64,000 nucleotides of DNA, taken from contig NZ_NXIA01000004.1 of assembly GCF_002412165.1 (NCBI RefSeq), positions 166,207 through 230,206 on the forward strand. Direction: 5' to 3'. Of this stretch, positions 49,724 to 57,236 are shown one piece after another (within the stretch, counting starts at the first letter, position 1; each line of letters opens with the position of its first letter). The DNA comes from Curtobacterium sp. 'Ferrero'. Its GTDB lineage: Bacteria; Actinomycetota; Actinomycetes; Actinomycetales; Microbacteriaceae. The notes under the pieces were generated by a model. The model did no database searches. It was not told where the DNA came from and saw only the letters and a list, made by a program, of their open reading frames with translations. The translations under genes and the position numbers were made by a program.

Positions 49724-50995
49724 ATGCAGACAGCACGCTCGGTGACGGGGTTCTGGATCCTCACCGCCACGCTCCTCGCCGCGATGGCGTCCTCCGCCGT
49801 GCCGTCGCCGATCTACCCGGTGTACGCCGCCGAGTGGCACCTCACGCCGCTCATGCTCACCGCGGTCTTCGCGATCTACGTCGCCGGGCTCCTGGTCACG
49901 ATGCTCGTCGTCGGTCGGCTGTCGGACCACGTCGGTCGGAAGCCGGTCCTGTTCGCCGGCGGCCTGCTGCTCGTGGTGTCGCTCGCGCTCTTCACCCGGG
50001 CCGACGGCCTGACCGCGCTCGTGGTGGACCGCATCGTGCAGGGCGTCGCCGTGGGCCTGCTCATCGGGGCCCTGGGCGCGGCCCTGATCGACAACTCGCT
50101 CGAGCGGTTCCCGTCCCTCGCCGGGGTGCTGAACGGGGCCGTGCCCCCGTTCGCCCTCGCCACGGGTGCCCTGTCGAGCGGCGCCCTGGTCGAGTGGGGC
50201 CCGGCACCGGAGCAGCTCGTGTACGTCGTCTTCGGGGCGCTGCTGCTCCTCCTCGTCGTCGCCCTCGTGGTCGTGCCGGAGCGGGTGACCCGTCGCCCGG
50301 GCGCCCTCCGGTCACTCCGCCCCACGGTCAGCGTGCCGCGCGCCTCCCGAGCCCTGTTCCGCAGCGTCGCCGGGGCGCTCGTCGCCAGCTGGGCGCTCGG
50401 CGGGCTCTTCCTGTCGCTCGTGCCGTCCGCGCTCGGAGCGGTGTTCGGCATCGACAACCACTTCGCCGCCGGGGCCCTGATCGCCGTGGTCACCGGGGTC
50501 GGCGGACTGACCGGCCTCGCGATCCAGCGGTTCGACCCGCGCCGCAGCCTGTACCTCGGGCTCGTCGCGCTCATCGCGGGCCCGGTCGTCACGGTGGCGT
50601 TCGTCTTCGCCCACTCGCTCCCCGGCCTCGTCGTCGGCAGTGCGATCGCCGGCGTCGGGTTCGGCGCGGGGTTCCAGGCGCCGCTGCGGATGCTGCTCGC
50701 CACCGCCGCGCCGACGCACCGCGCGGGCCTCCTGTCGTCCGTCTACGTCGTCAGCTACCTGGCGTTCGGCGTGCCCGCGGTCGTCGCGGGCTTGGTCGAA
50801 CCGGCGCTCGGGTTCGTGCCCGTGCTCGCCGGGTACGGCGCGTTCATCGTGCTCGCGGCCGCGACCGCGCTCGTCCTGCAGCTCGCGTCCCGTCGCGGGG
50901 CGGCCGTCGAGGAGCGCGCGGCCGAGGTCGTCGAGCGCACGGCGACCGGGTCCGTGGGCACGTGCCCACGCCGCGGGACCGCCAACGCGGACTGA
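49724..50995 (+). CDS. MFS transporter, probable drug efflux pump
   Basis: A 423-residue transporter with twelve helices. It opens VTGFWILTATLLAAMASSAVPSPIYPVYAAEWHLTPLMLTAVFAIYV, and motif A is VGRLSDHVGRKPVLFAG (about 64-80). PSPIYPxYxxxWxLTP is characteristic of actinobacterial multidrug-type exporters paired with TetR or ArsR regulators. GGAAGGAC precedes the ATG. It is divergent from the ArsR gene, with two operators between. The substrate is unknown. Confidence 0.9.
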   Translation: MQTARSVTGFWILTATLLAAMASSAVPSPIYPVYAAEWHLTPLMLTAVFAIYVAGLLVTMLVVGRLSDHVGRKPVLFAGGLLLVVSLALFTRADGLTALVVDRIVQGVAVGLLIGALGAALIDNSLERFPSLAGVLNGAVPPFALATGALSSGALVEWGPAPEQLVYVVFGALLLLLVVALVVVPERVTRRPGALRSLRPTVSVPRASRALFRSVAGALVASWALGGLFLSLVPSALGAVFGIDNHFAAGALIAVVTGVGGLTGLAIQRFDPRRSLYLGLVALIAGPVVTVAFVFAHSLPGLVVGSAIAGVGFGAGFQAPLRMLLATAAPTHRAGLLSSVYVVSYLAFGVPAVVAGLVEPALGFVPVLAGYGAFIVLAAATALVLQLASRRGAAVEERAAEVVERTATGSVGTCPRRGTANAD

Positions 50996-51033
50996 GCGGA
51001 CACCCGCTCGGCCCCGCGCCTCGCGGGCACCGC

Positions 51034-51477
51034 TCAGTGCCCGGGGTGCGCCTGCCCACGGGTCCGGGGCCGCACACCGGTGTTCCGGTGGGCTTCGGCG
51101 TGCGCGGCGTCGACGTCGGCCTTGCCCCGGTCGGCGGCACGGCGGAGCCAGCCGGGCCCGTGCGTCTTCGCCCAGTCCCAGAACCGGTGCAGCTGGGCCC
51201 GGAGCCACGTGATGATCCGGTGGAAGAAGTGGAACTCGCTCGCGAGGACGGTCAGCCCGATGAACACGATGAGCCACCCCGGGCCGGGCAGCGGCACGAG
51301 GATCAGCCCGATCACGACCACGAGTCCACCGACGATCCCGACCAGGACCTTGTAGAACAGGTGCACGTGCGGTCGGGCATGGATCCACGCGCGGAGGTCC
51401 CGGAACCACCGGAACCGGTGGTCCCGCTCCTCCGTCGGCTCGACAGCGTCGGGTCGCTCGTCGGGTGTGCGGTCCAT
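51034..51477 (-). CDS. TIGR02611-type small membrane protein
   Basis: A 147-residue protein. A charged N-terminus (FRWFRDLRAWIHARPHVHLFYK) leads into two close helices: VLVGIVGGLVVVIGLILVPLPGPGWLIVFIGLTVLASEF, whose PGPGW motif defines TIGR02611-like proteins in Actinobacteria. The C-terminal half is basic and soluble. Function unknown. It starts six bases after TACCGT (51484-51489) without a ribosome site. Confidence 0.85.
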   Translation of the reverse strand: MDRTPDERPDAVEPTEERDHRFRWFRDLRAWIHARPHVHLFYKVLVGIVGGLVVVIGLILVPLPGPGWLIVFIGLTVLASEFHFFHRIITWLRAQLHRFWDWAKTHGPGWLRRAADRGKADVDAAHAEAHRNTGVRPRTRGQAHPGH

Positions 51478-51483
51478 GTCGGC

Positions 51484-51489
51484 ACGGTA
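51484..51489 (-). promoter_or_regulatory. Putative leaderless -10 of the PGPGW protein gene
   Basis: TACCGT on the minus strand, six bases before the ATG at 51477. Confidence 0.5.
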
Positions 51490-51546
51490 GGGGCTGCGGC
51501 TGGGAAACTGCGCCGCAGCGGACGGAAGGGACCTGGGCGACGCACC

Positions 51547-51609
51547 ACGGGCCTCCCGGCCGGGTCGCGTCGGCGCCCCGCACCGCGATGGTCCGGACAG
51601 GAGGCCCGT
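51547..51609 (-). repeat. Dispersed GGAGGC palindrome, copy 8, with long loop
   Basis: ACGGGCCTCC (51547-51556) pairs with GGAGGCCCGT (51600-51609); a 43-base GC-rich loop lies between. Here the arms are in the reverse order (CCTCC first). It touches the stop codon of the DksA-like gene. Confidence 0.6.
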
Positions 51610-51941
51610 CAGGCGTGGGCGACGCAGGTCGCCGCCCACGGGACGGCCGCCAGGCGCGCCTCCGGGATCGGCTCCCCGCCGACCGCGCAGCTGCCGTAGG
51701 TCCCGGCGTCGAGCCGCGCGAGCGCGGCGTCCACCTGCCGGATCCGCTCGCGGGCGCCGTCCCGCACCGCGCCGAGCGAGCCGCGCTCCCACGCGAGCGT
51801 CGCACCCTCGGGGTCGTGCTCGTCGTCCGCGTTCGCGTCCTGGCGGGCGTCGCTCACGTCCCGCATGCTCCGCTCGACGTCGGCGAGGAGCCGCTCGTTG
51901 CGCAGCCGTTCGGCGGTGAGTGCCGCACGCGGGTCGTCCAT
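51609..51941 (-). CDS. DksA/TraR-like protein with degenerate zinc finger
   Basis: A 110-residue protein with the DksA-type coiled-coil part (DPRAALTAERLRNERLLADVERSMRDV and ERIRQVDAALARLDAGTYGSC) and the TraR/DksA zinc-finger end GSCAVGGEPIPEARLAAVPWAATCVAHA. Intact members have two CxxC pairs; here the second ligand of each pair is changed (CAVG and CVAH), so at most Cys, Cys and a His remain. It may bind RNA polymerase without zinc or be a non-functional variant. The ATG follows TACGGT by eight bases. Confidence 0.8.
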   Translation of the reverse strand: MDDPRAALTAERLRNERLLADVERSMRDVSDARQDANADDEHDPEGATLAWERGSLGAVRDGARERIRQVDAALARLDAGTYGSCAVGGEPIPEARLAAVPWAATCVAHA

Positions 51942-51998
51942 GGCGCACCACCGTAGTCCGGCCGGAATGCGCTCGCGCTCGGATGCGTTCGCATCGAC

Positions 51999-53030
51999 AT
52001 GACGAAGATCGGGTTCCTGTCGTTCGGACACTGGCGCGACGTGCCGGGGTCCCGGGTGCGCAGCGCGCGTGAGGCCCTCGTCCAGGCGGTGGACCTCGCG
52101 GTCGCCGCCGAGGAGGTCGGTGTCGACGGCGCGTACTTCCGCGTGCACCACTTCGCGCCGCAGCAGGCCGCACCGTTCCCGCTCCTGTCCGCGATCGCCG
52201 CGCGGACCAGCCGGATCGAGATCGGCACGGGCGTCATCGACATGCGGTACGAGAACCCCCTGTACATGGCCGAGGAGGCCGCCGCCACGGACCTGATCTC
52301 CGGTGGTCGACTGCAGCTCGGCGTCTCCCGTGGCTCACCCGAGACCGCCCTCGCGGGGTACCAGCAGTTCGGGTACGTCCCGGACGCGGGCGACCCGAAC
52401 GGGGCGGATCTCGCCCGGGCGCACACGAGTGTCTTCCGCCGCGCGATCGCCGGCGAACCGATGGCGAACGCGAACCCGCAGATGACCGGCACGGCCGGGT
52501 CGCTGCCCGTGTTCCCGCTGTCGGACACCCTCCCGGACCGCATCTGGTGGGGTGCCGGCACCCGTGCCACCGCCGAGTGGACCGCCGAGCAGGGCATGAA
52601 CCTCATGTCGTCGACGCTCCTCACCGAGGACACCGGTGTGCCGTTCGACGAACTCCAGGCCGAGCAGATCGCGCGCTTCCGGTCGACCTGGGAGCAGATG
52701 GGGTGGGGCCGCGAGCCGCGGGTGTCGGTCTCGCGGAGCATCATCCCGATCGTCGACGACGAGTCCCGCCGGTACTTCGGCGTCCGGGCACAGGTCGAGG
52801 GGCAGGACCAGGTCGGGCACCTCGACGGTGGACTCGCCCGCTTCGGCCGCTCGTACATCGGGGAGCCCGAGGACCTGGTGGCCGAGCTCGCTGCCGACCA
52901 GGCGGTCCGCGCCGCCGACACCGTGCTCGTGACCGTGCCGAACCAGCTCGGCGTCGACTTCAACGCCCGACTGCTCGCCGCGGTCGAGGACGTCTTCCGC
53001 GAGGTCGACGCCGCGCCGGTCCCCGCCTGA
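51999..53030 (+). CDS. Luciferase-like (LLM class) flavin-dependent oxidoreductase
   Basis: A 343-residue TIM-barrel flavoenzyme. It opens KIGFLSFGHWRDVPGSRVRSAREALVQAVDLAVAAEEVGVDGAYFRVHHFA, with IEIGTGVIDMRYENPLYMAEEAAATDLISGGRLQLGVSRGSPE as the flavin-binding block. It is a paralogue of 40086-41126, sharing WWGxG, TEDTGVPF and the DLLSGGR-like motif. Substrate and cofactor type (FMN or F420) are not evident. It stands alone, divergent from the DksA-like gene. No ribosome site is obvious. Confidence 0.88.
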   Translation: MTKIGFLSFGHWRDVPGSRVRSAREALVQAVDLAVAAEEVGVDGAYFRVHHFAPQQAAPFPLLSAIAARTSRIEIGTGVIDMRYENPLYMAEEAAATDLISGGRLQLGVSRGSPETALAGYQQFGYVPDAGDPNGADLARAHTSVFRRAIAGEPMANANPQMTGTAGSLPVFPLSDTLPDRIWWGAGTRATAEWTAEQGMNLMSSTLLTEDTGVPFDELQAEQIARFRSTWEQMGWGREPRVSVSRSIIPIVDDESRRYFGVRAQVEGQDQVGHLDGGLARFGRSYIGEPEDLVAELAADQAVRAADTVLVTVPNQLGVDFNARLLAAVEDVFREVDAAPVPA

Positions 53031-53050
53031 CCGAGCGGTCCTCCTTGTTG

Positions 53051-53075
53051 CCGACACCCGGGTTGGGTGTGTCGG
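53051..53075 (+). terminator. Imperfect hairpin after the LLM gene
   Basis: CCGACACCC (53051-53059) pairs with GGGTGTGTCGG (53065-53075) with a two-base bulge, 20 bases after the stop codon. Confidence 0.45.
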
Positions 53076-53140
53076 CGGCGACGCCGGAGCCGTAGCGTCG
53101 GGGTGCACCATCCGCACTCCGTCTCCTCGAGGAGGACCCC

Positions 53141-53587
53141 GTGACGCTCCCCGCCGCCGGCTGGTTCCCCGACCCGCAGGACGCGACGCGCCTGCGCTGG
53201 TGGGACGGCCGCACGTGGGGGAACGACACCCGTGCCCTGCCGAGCCGGGCGGTGCCGGTGGTCCCCGTCGCGGTGTCGCCGGTCGGACCGTCGTTCTCGG
53301 TCGGGACCGGCGTGATCCACACCCGTCCGTGGGCCTCCGACGCGGGCAGCGCACGCCGGGTCTGCGTGGTGACGATCGTCGCTGCGGTGGCTGCCGCCGT
53401 CTCGACGCTCGTCAACCCGCTCGGACTCGTCAGCCTGCTCGCACTCGCTGCGGGCACCGCAGCCGTGATCGCGCCACGGACGACCGGGCGATGGCGGGTG
53501 CTGTCCCGGAGCATCGCGGCGAGCGCCCTCGTCGTCGGGGTCGCCACCGCCGCGGTCGCGGCATCGGCCCAGTTCGGCCTCTTCTGA
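53141..53587 (+). CDS. DUF2510 membrane protein
   Basis: A 148-residue protein. The DUF2510 domain is at residues 3-30 (PAAGWFPDPQDATRLRWWDGRTWGNDTRAL), the usual GWYxDPxxxxxxRWWDGxxWT motif. A linker and two hydrophobic segments (about 73-105 and 122-143) follow. Such proteins are membrane-anchored and actinobacterial, and their role is unknown. GAGGAGG precedes the GTG. It is convergent with xerD. Confidence 0.88.
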   Translation: MTLPAAGWFPDPQDATRLRWWDGRTWGNDTRALPSRAVPVVPVAVSPVGPSFSVGTGVIHTRPWASDAGSARRVCVVTIVAAVAAAVSTLVNPLGLVSLLALAAGTAAVIAPRTTGRWRVLSRSIAASALVVGVATAAVAASAQFGLF

Positions 53588-53616
53588 CGCTGACGACCCG
53601 CCGTCCGCGCTGGCCC

Positions 53617-54588
53617 CTACCCCCGCCGCGCCCGCGGGTGCGCCGTCTGGTACACGTCCCGCAGCATGTCGGCGGTGACCATCGTGTAGATCTGCGTCGT
53701 CGCCACGCTCGCGTGCCCGAGCAACTCCTGCACGACCCGCACGTCCGCGCCGCCCTCGAGCAGGTGCGTCGCGAACGAGTGCCGGAACGTGTGCGGGGAC
53801 ACGTGCGCCTCGAGACCCGCCGCCGCCGCAGCCGACCGGATGACGAGCCAGGCGCTCTGCCGCGACAGCCGGGCGCCGCGGGCACCGAGGAACAGCGCCG
53901 GCGTCGATGGTCCCCGCGCCGCGAACACCGGCCGGGCACGGACCAGGTAGGCGTCGACGGCCGCGCGGGCGAAGCTCCCGAGGGGCACGATCCGCTGCTT
54001 GTTACCCTTGCCGGTGACACGGACGACCGAGACGCCGTCCTCCGCGTCGGTCTGCACGTCGTCCACCGACAGGCCCACCGCCTCGGAGATGCGCGCGCCG
54101 GTCGCGTAGAGGAGCTCGAGCAGCGCCCGGTCCCGCAACTGCACGGGGTCGTCCCCGACCACCGCCCCGAGCAGGAGCTCCATGTCGTGCACGGGGATCG
54201 CCTTCGGCAACCGCATCGGCGCCTTCGGCGGTCGGACCGCGGTCCCGGGGTCGAGCGGCAGCCAGCCCTCCGCTGCGGCGAACGCCGTGAAGGACCGCAC
54301 CGAGCTGAGCATCCGGGCGATCGACCGGGGCGCGAGCGGCTCCGGACGGGTGGCGAGGTGCTCGACGAACCCGGCGACGTCCGCACGGGCCAGCCGTCCC
54401 ACGTCGCGGACGGCCTCGGCACCCCCGGCCCGGTCGGCCCCGTCGGACTCGACCGTCGGCGCGGTCGCGAGCCACGACGCGAACACACCGAGGTCCCGTC
54501 GGTACGCGGCGACGGTGTGTTCGGACAGCCCTCGTTCGATGGCGACGTGCCGTAGGTACGAGTCGGTGGCACGGTCGAGCGCGATCAC
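53617..54588 (-). CDS. xerD: Site-specific tyrosine recombinase XerD
   Basis: A 323-residue recombinase that resolves chromosome dimers at dif with XerC. The N-terminal SAM-like domain (1-110) is SYLRHVAIERGLSEHTVAAYRRDLGVFASWL, with a 20-residue insert relative to the E. coli protein. The catalytic residues are visible: Arg in ATGARISEAVGL, Lys in GKGNKQRIVPL, His-x-x-Arg in HTFRHSFATHLLEGGADVRVVQELLGHASVATTQIYT, with the nucleophile Tyr in IYT. It starts at a GTG six bases after TACGCT (54595-54600). It heads the NUDIX-pyrG-recN neighbourhood typical of Actinobacteria. Confidence 0.94.
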   Translation of the reverse strand: MIALDRATDSYLRHVAIERGLSEHTVAAYRRDLGVFASWLATAPTVESDGADRAGGAEAVRDVGRLARADVAGFVEHLATRPEPLAPRSIARMLSSVRSFTAFAAAEGWLPLDPGTAVRPPKAPMRLPKAIPVHDMELLLGAVVGDDPVQLRDRALLELLYATGARISEAVGLSVDDVQTDAEDGVSVVRVTGKGNKQRIVPLGSFARAAVDAYLVRARPVFAARGPSTPALFLGARGARLSRQSAWLVIRSAAAAAGLEAHVSPHTFRHSFATHLLEGGADVRVVQELLGHASVATTQIYTMVTADMLRDVYQTAHPRARRG

Positions 54589-54594
54589 CCGGCC

Positions 54595-54600
54595 AGCGTA
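54595..54600 (-). promoter_or_regulatory. Putative leaderless -10 of xerD
   Basis: TACGCT on the minus strand, six bases before the GTG at 54588. The NUDIX stop codon lies just upstream, so xerD may have its own promoter in addition to read-through. Confidence 0.4.
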
Positions 54601-54610
54601 ACGACGGGCG

Positions 54611-55180
54611 CTACCGACGCGCGGCGGCCTCGGCCGCGAGCACGGCCACGATCAGCGCGGAGTTGTGCAGGCGTCCGGCCAGGACCGCCTCGACGAGCTC
54701 GGCGCGCGGGACCCACCGCGTCACGATGTCGGCCTCCTCCGCCTCGCGCTCGAAGGCCGAACCGGTCGGGCGGACGCCGCTCGCACGGAAGATCTCGATG
54801 AACTCGTCGCTGCCACCCGACGACGTGTTGTACGTGACCAGGTGCGACCAGTCGTCGGCTTCGAGGTCGGCCTCCTCCGCCAGCTCGCGCTGCGCCGCGG
54901 TCAGGTGGTCCTCGCCGGGCTGGTCGAGGAGGCCGGCGGGCAGCTCCCAGTCCCGCAGGCCGACGGGGTGCCGGTACTGCTGGATCACGAGCACGCGTCC
55001 CTCGTCGTCCTCGGCGTACACGGCGACGGCTCCGGTGTGGTCGACGTACTCGCGCACCATCGTGCCGTCCCCGTAGGCGACGGTGTCGCGCCGGATGTCC
55101 CACACCACGCCCTCGTACACGACGGAGGAGTCGGTGACGTCGAAGGTGGTGGGCTCGTCTGCGATGGGTGCGTCGGTCAC
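54611..55180 (-). CDS. NUDIX hydrolase, ADP-ribose pyrophosphatase type
   Basis: A 189-residue hydrolase. The Nudix box is AGLLDQPGEDHLTAAQRELAEEADLEADDW (about 96-125), with the catalytic REL-x-EE helix. VLVIQQYRHPVGLRDWELPAG before it is the ADP-ribose pyrophosphatase signature. It cleaves ADP-ribose or related NDP-sugars to AMP and a sugar phosphate. The GTG start lies seven bases after TTGGAT. It is placed between pyrG and xerD, all on the minus strand; hairpin 55209-55270 separates it from pyrG. Confidence 0.92.
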   Translation of the reverse strand: MTDAPIADEPTTFDVTDSSVVYEGVVWDIRRDTVAYGDGTMVREYVDHTGAVAVYAEDDEGRVLVIQQYRHPVGLRDWELPAGLLDQPGEDHLTAAQRELAEEADLEADDWSHLVTYNTSSGGSDEFIEIFRASGVRPTGSAFEREAEEADIVTRWVPRAELVEAVLAGRLHNSALIVAVLAAEAAARR

Positions 55181-55208
55181 GTGGTCAATCCAAGCACGCC
55201 CGCGCGCC

Positions 55209-55270
55209 GGAACCAGGTTTCGGGCACAGCACCGCGCAATTCCGTGGTGCTGTGTCCGGAACCTGGTTCC
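55209..55270 (-). terminator. Long hairpin (25-bp arms) between pyrG and the NUDIX gene
   Basis: Arms at 55209-55233 and 55246-55270 pair over 25 bases with two G-T mismatches around a 12-base loop, the longest stem in the window. The arms (beginning GGAACCAGG) are unrelated to the dispersed GGAGGC family. It may terminate pyrG. Confidence 0.75.
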
Positions 55271-55316
55271 GCCCGCCGGGGACGCGACCCCGAGACGGCC
55301 TGGAGGCGCGGTCGCG

Positions 55317-57026
55317 TCAGGCGGCCGACTCCTGCGGGTCGAACAGGCTCGAGGCACCCGCACGCTCGATCGCGGCACCGACGAGCCCCGCGAACAGCGG
55401 GTGCGCGTTCGTCGGACGCGACCGGAGCTCCGGGTGCGCCTGCGTGGCGATGTAGAACGGGTGCACCTCGCGCGGCAGCTCGACGTACTCGACGAGGGTG
55501 CCGTCGGGCGACGTGCCCGAGAACACCAGGCCGGCGTCCGCGATCTGCTGGCGGTAGTGGTTGTTCACCTCGTAGCGGTGGCGGTGCCGCTCGGACGCCT
55601 CCTGGGCGCCGTAGAGCTCGGCCGCGAGCGACCCGTCGCTGAAGTGCGCCGGGTAGAGACCGAGCCGCATGGTGCCGCCGAGGTCGCCGCCCGCGATGAT
55701 GTCGACCTGCTCGGCCATCGTCGCGATCACGGGCGTGGTGGTCTCCGGGTCGAACTCGGTGCTCGACGCGTCGGTCAGGCCCGCCTCGTGGCGGGCGTAC
55801 TCGATGACCATGCACTGCAGGCCGAGGCACAGGCCGAGCGTCGGGATGTGGTTCTCACGTGCGAACCGCAGCGCACCGAGCTTGCCCTCGATGCCGCGCA
55901 CGCCGAACCCACCGGGCACGCAGATGCCGTCGACGTCACTGAGCTGCTTCGCGGCCCCCTCGGGCGTGGTGCAGTCGTCGGACACGACCCACTTCAGCGT
56001 GACCTTGGCGTTGTGCGCGAACCCGCCGGCGCGGAGCGCCTCGGTGACCGACAGGTACGCGTCGGGGAGGTCGATGTACTTGCCGACGAGGGCGATCGTG
56101 ACCTCCTTCTTCGGCTCGTGCACGGCGTCGAGCACCGGGTTCCAGGCCGACCAGTCGACGTCGTGGGCCTCGAGCCGCAGGGCGTCGATGATGACCTGGT
56201 CGAGCCCCTGGTCGTGCAGCAGCGTCGGGAGGTCGTAGATCGACGGCACGTCCACGGCGTTCACCACGGCGTCCTCGTCCACGTCGCACATCAGGGCGAT
56301 CTTGCGCTTGTTCGAGTCCGACACCGGGCGGTCGCTGCGGAGCACGAGGGCGTCGGGCTGGATGCCGATCGAGCGGAGCGCGGCGACCGAGTGCTGCGTC
56401 GGCTTCGTCTTCTGCTCGCCCGACGCGCTCATGAACGGCACGAGCGACACGTGCACGAAGAACACGTTGTTGCGGCCGAGTTCGTGCCGCACCTGTCGGG
56501 CGGACTCGATGAAGGGCTGGGACTCGATGTCACCGACCGTGCCGCCGACCTCGGTGATGATGACGTCGGGCTGGGGGTCGTTCTCGGCCTGCTCGCGCAT
56601 CCGACGCTTGATCTCGTCCGTGATGTGCGGGATGACCTGCACGGTGTCGCCGAGGTACTCGCCACGACGCTCCTTGGCGATGACGCTGGAGTACACCTGC
56701 CCGGTCGTGACGTTCGCCGCCTGCGAGAGGTTGATGTCGAGGAACCGCTCGTAGTGCCCGATGTCGAGGTCCGTCTCGGCGCCGTCGTCGGTCACGAAGA
56801 CCTCGCCGTGCTGGAACGGGTTCATCGTGCCCGGGTCCACGTTGAGGTACGGGTCGAGCTTCTGCATGACGACCTTGAGGCCGCGCGCCGTGAGCAGGTT
56901 GCCGAGGCTGGCCGCCGTCAGGCCCTTGCCGAGAGACGAGACGACCCCGCCGGTCACGAAGATCTGCTTCGTCACCTTCGGGGTCTCGTTCGAAGAATGT
57001 GTTCCGCCGCTGTAAGTGTCCGCCAC
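55317..57026 (-). CDS. pyrG: CTP synthase
   Basis: A 569-residue enzyme making CTP from UTP, ATP and glutamine. The synthetase domain opens [30 protein letters not shown] (P-loop and UTP/CTP region, residues 20-49), followed by [38 protein letters not shown]. The class I glutamine amidotransferase part has [12 protein letters not shown] and the nucleophile in [16 protein letters not shown], with HPEL toward the end. The GTG at 57026 is chosen for its position after GGAAG. It precedes the NUDIX gene and follows recN. Confidence 0.96.
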   Translation of the reverse strand: MADTYSGGTHSSNETPKVTKQIFVTGGVVSSLGKGLTAASLGNLLTARGLKVVMQKLDPYLNVDPGTMNPFQHGEVFVTDDGAETDLDIGHYERFLDINLSQAANVTTGQVYSSVIAKERRGEYLGDTVQVIPHITDEIKRRMREQAENDPQPDVIITEVGGTVGDIESQPFIESARQVRHELGRNNVFFVHVSLVPFMSASGEQKTKPTQHSVAALRSIGIQPDALVLRSDRPVSDSNKRKIALMCDVDEDAVVNAVDVPSIYDLPTLLHDQGLDQVIIDALRLEAHDVDWSAWNPVLDAVHEPKKEVTIALVGKYIDLPDAYLSVTEALRAGGFAHNAKVTLKWVVSDDCTTPEGAAKQLSDVDGICVPGGFGVRGIEGKLGALRFARENHIPTLGLCLGLQCMVIEYARHEAGLTDASSTEFDPETTTPVIATMAEQVDIIAGGDLGGTMRLGLYPAHFSDGSLAAELYGAQEASERHRHRYEVNNHYRQQIADAGLVFSGTSPDGTLVEYVELPREVHPFYIATQAHPELRSRPTNAHPLFAGLVGAAIERAGASSLFDPQESAA

Positions 57027-57048
57027 GGGCTTCCATCCTACGTCAGAT

Positions 57049-57222
57049 CGGACGGGAGGCGCGACTCACGTTCGCCGCGGGCGTTGCGGCAGGTGCGTGG
57101 TCGGTGCGCTCCGCCTCGGGCGCGACCACGGAGAGGGGCCCGCCTCTGCGGTCGTGCCCGCCTCTGCGGTCGCTCCCGACTCGGCGGTCGTACCCGTCGC
57201 GGCGGGCGCGGGTCGCGCCTCC
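57049..57222 (-). repeat. Dispersed GGAGGC palindrome, copy 9, with large insert
   Basis: CGGACGGGAGGCGCGAC (57049-57065) faces GTCGCGCCTCC (57212-57222). About 146 bases, including three 18-base tandem repeats, lie between. It sits between the pyrG start and the recN stop codon. Confidence 0.65.
57142..57195. repeat. Three 18-base tandem repeats
   Basis: Units 57142-57159, 57160-57177 and 57178-57195 share GCCTCTGCGGTCGTGCCC with two to four changes. Confidence 0.75.
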
Positions 57223-57236
57223 TGGCAGGGACGTCG

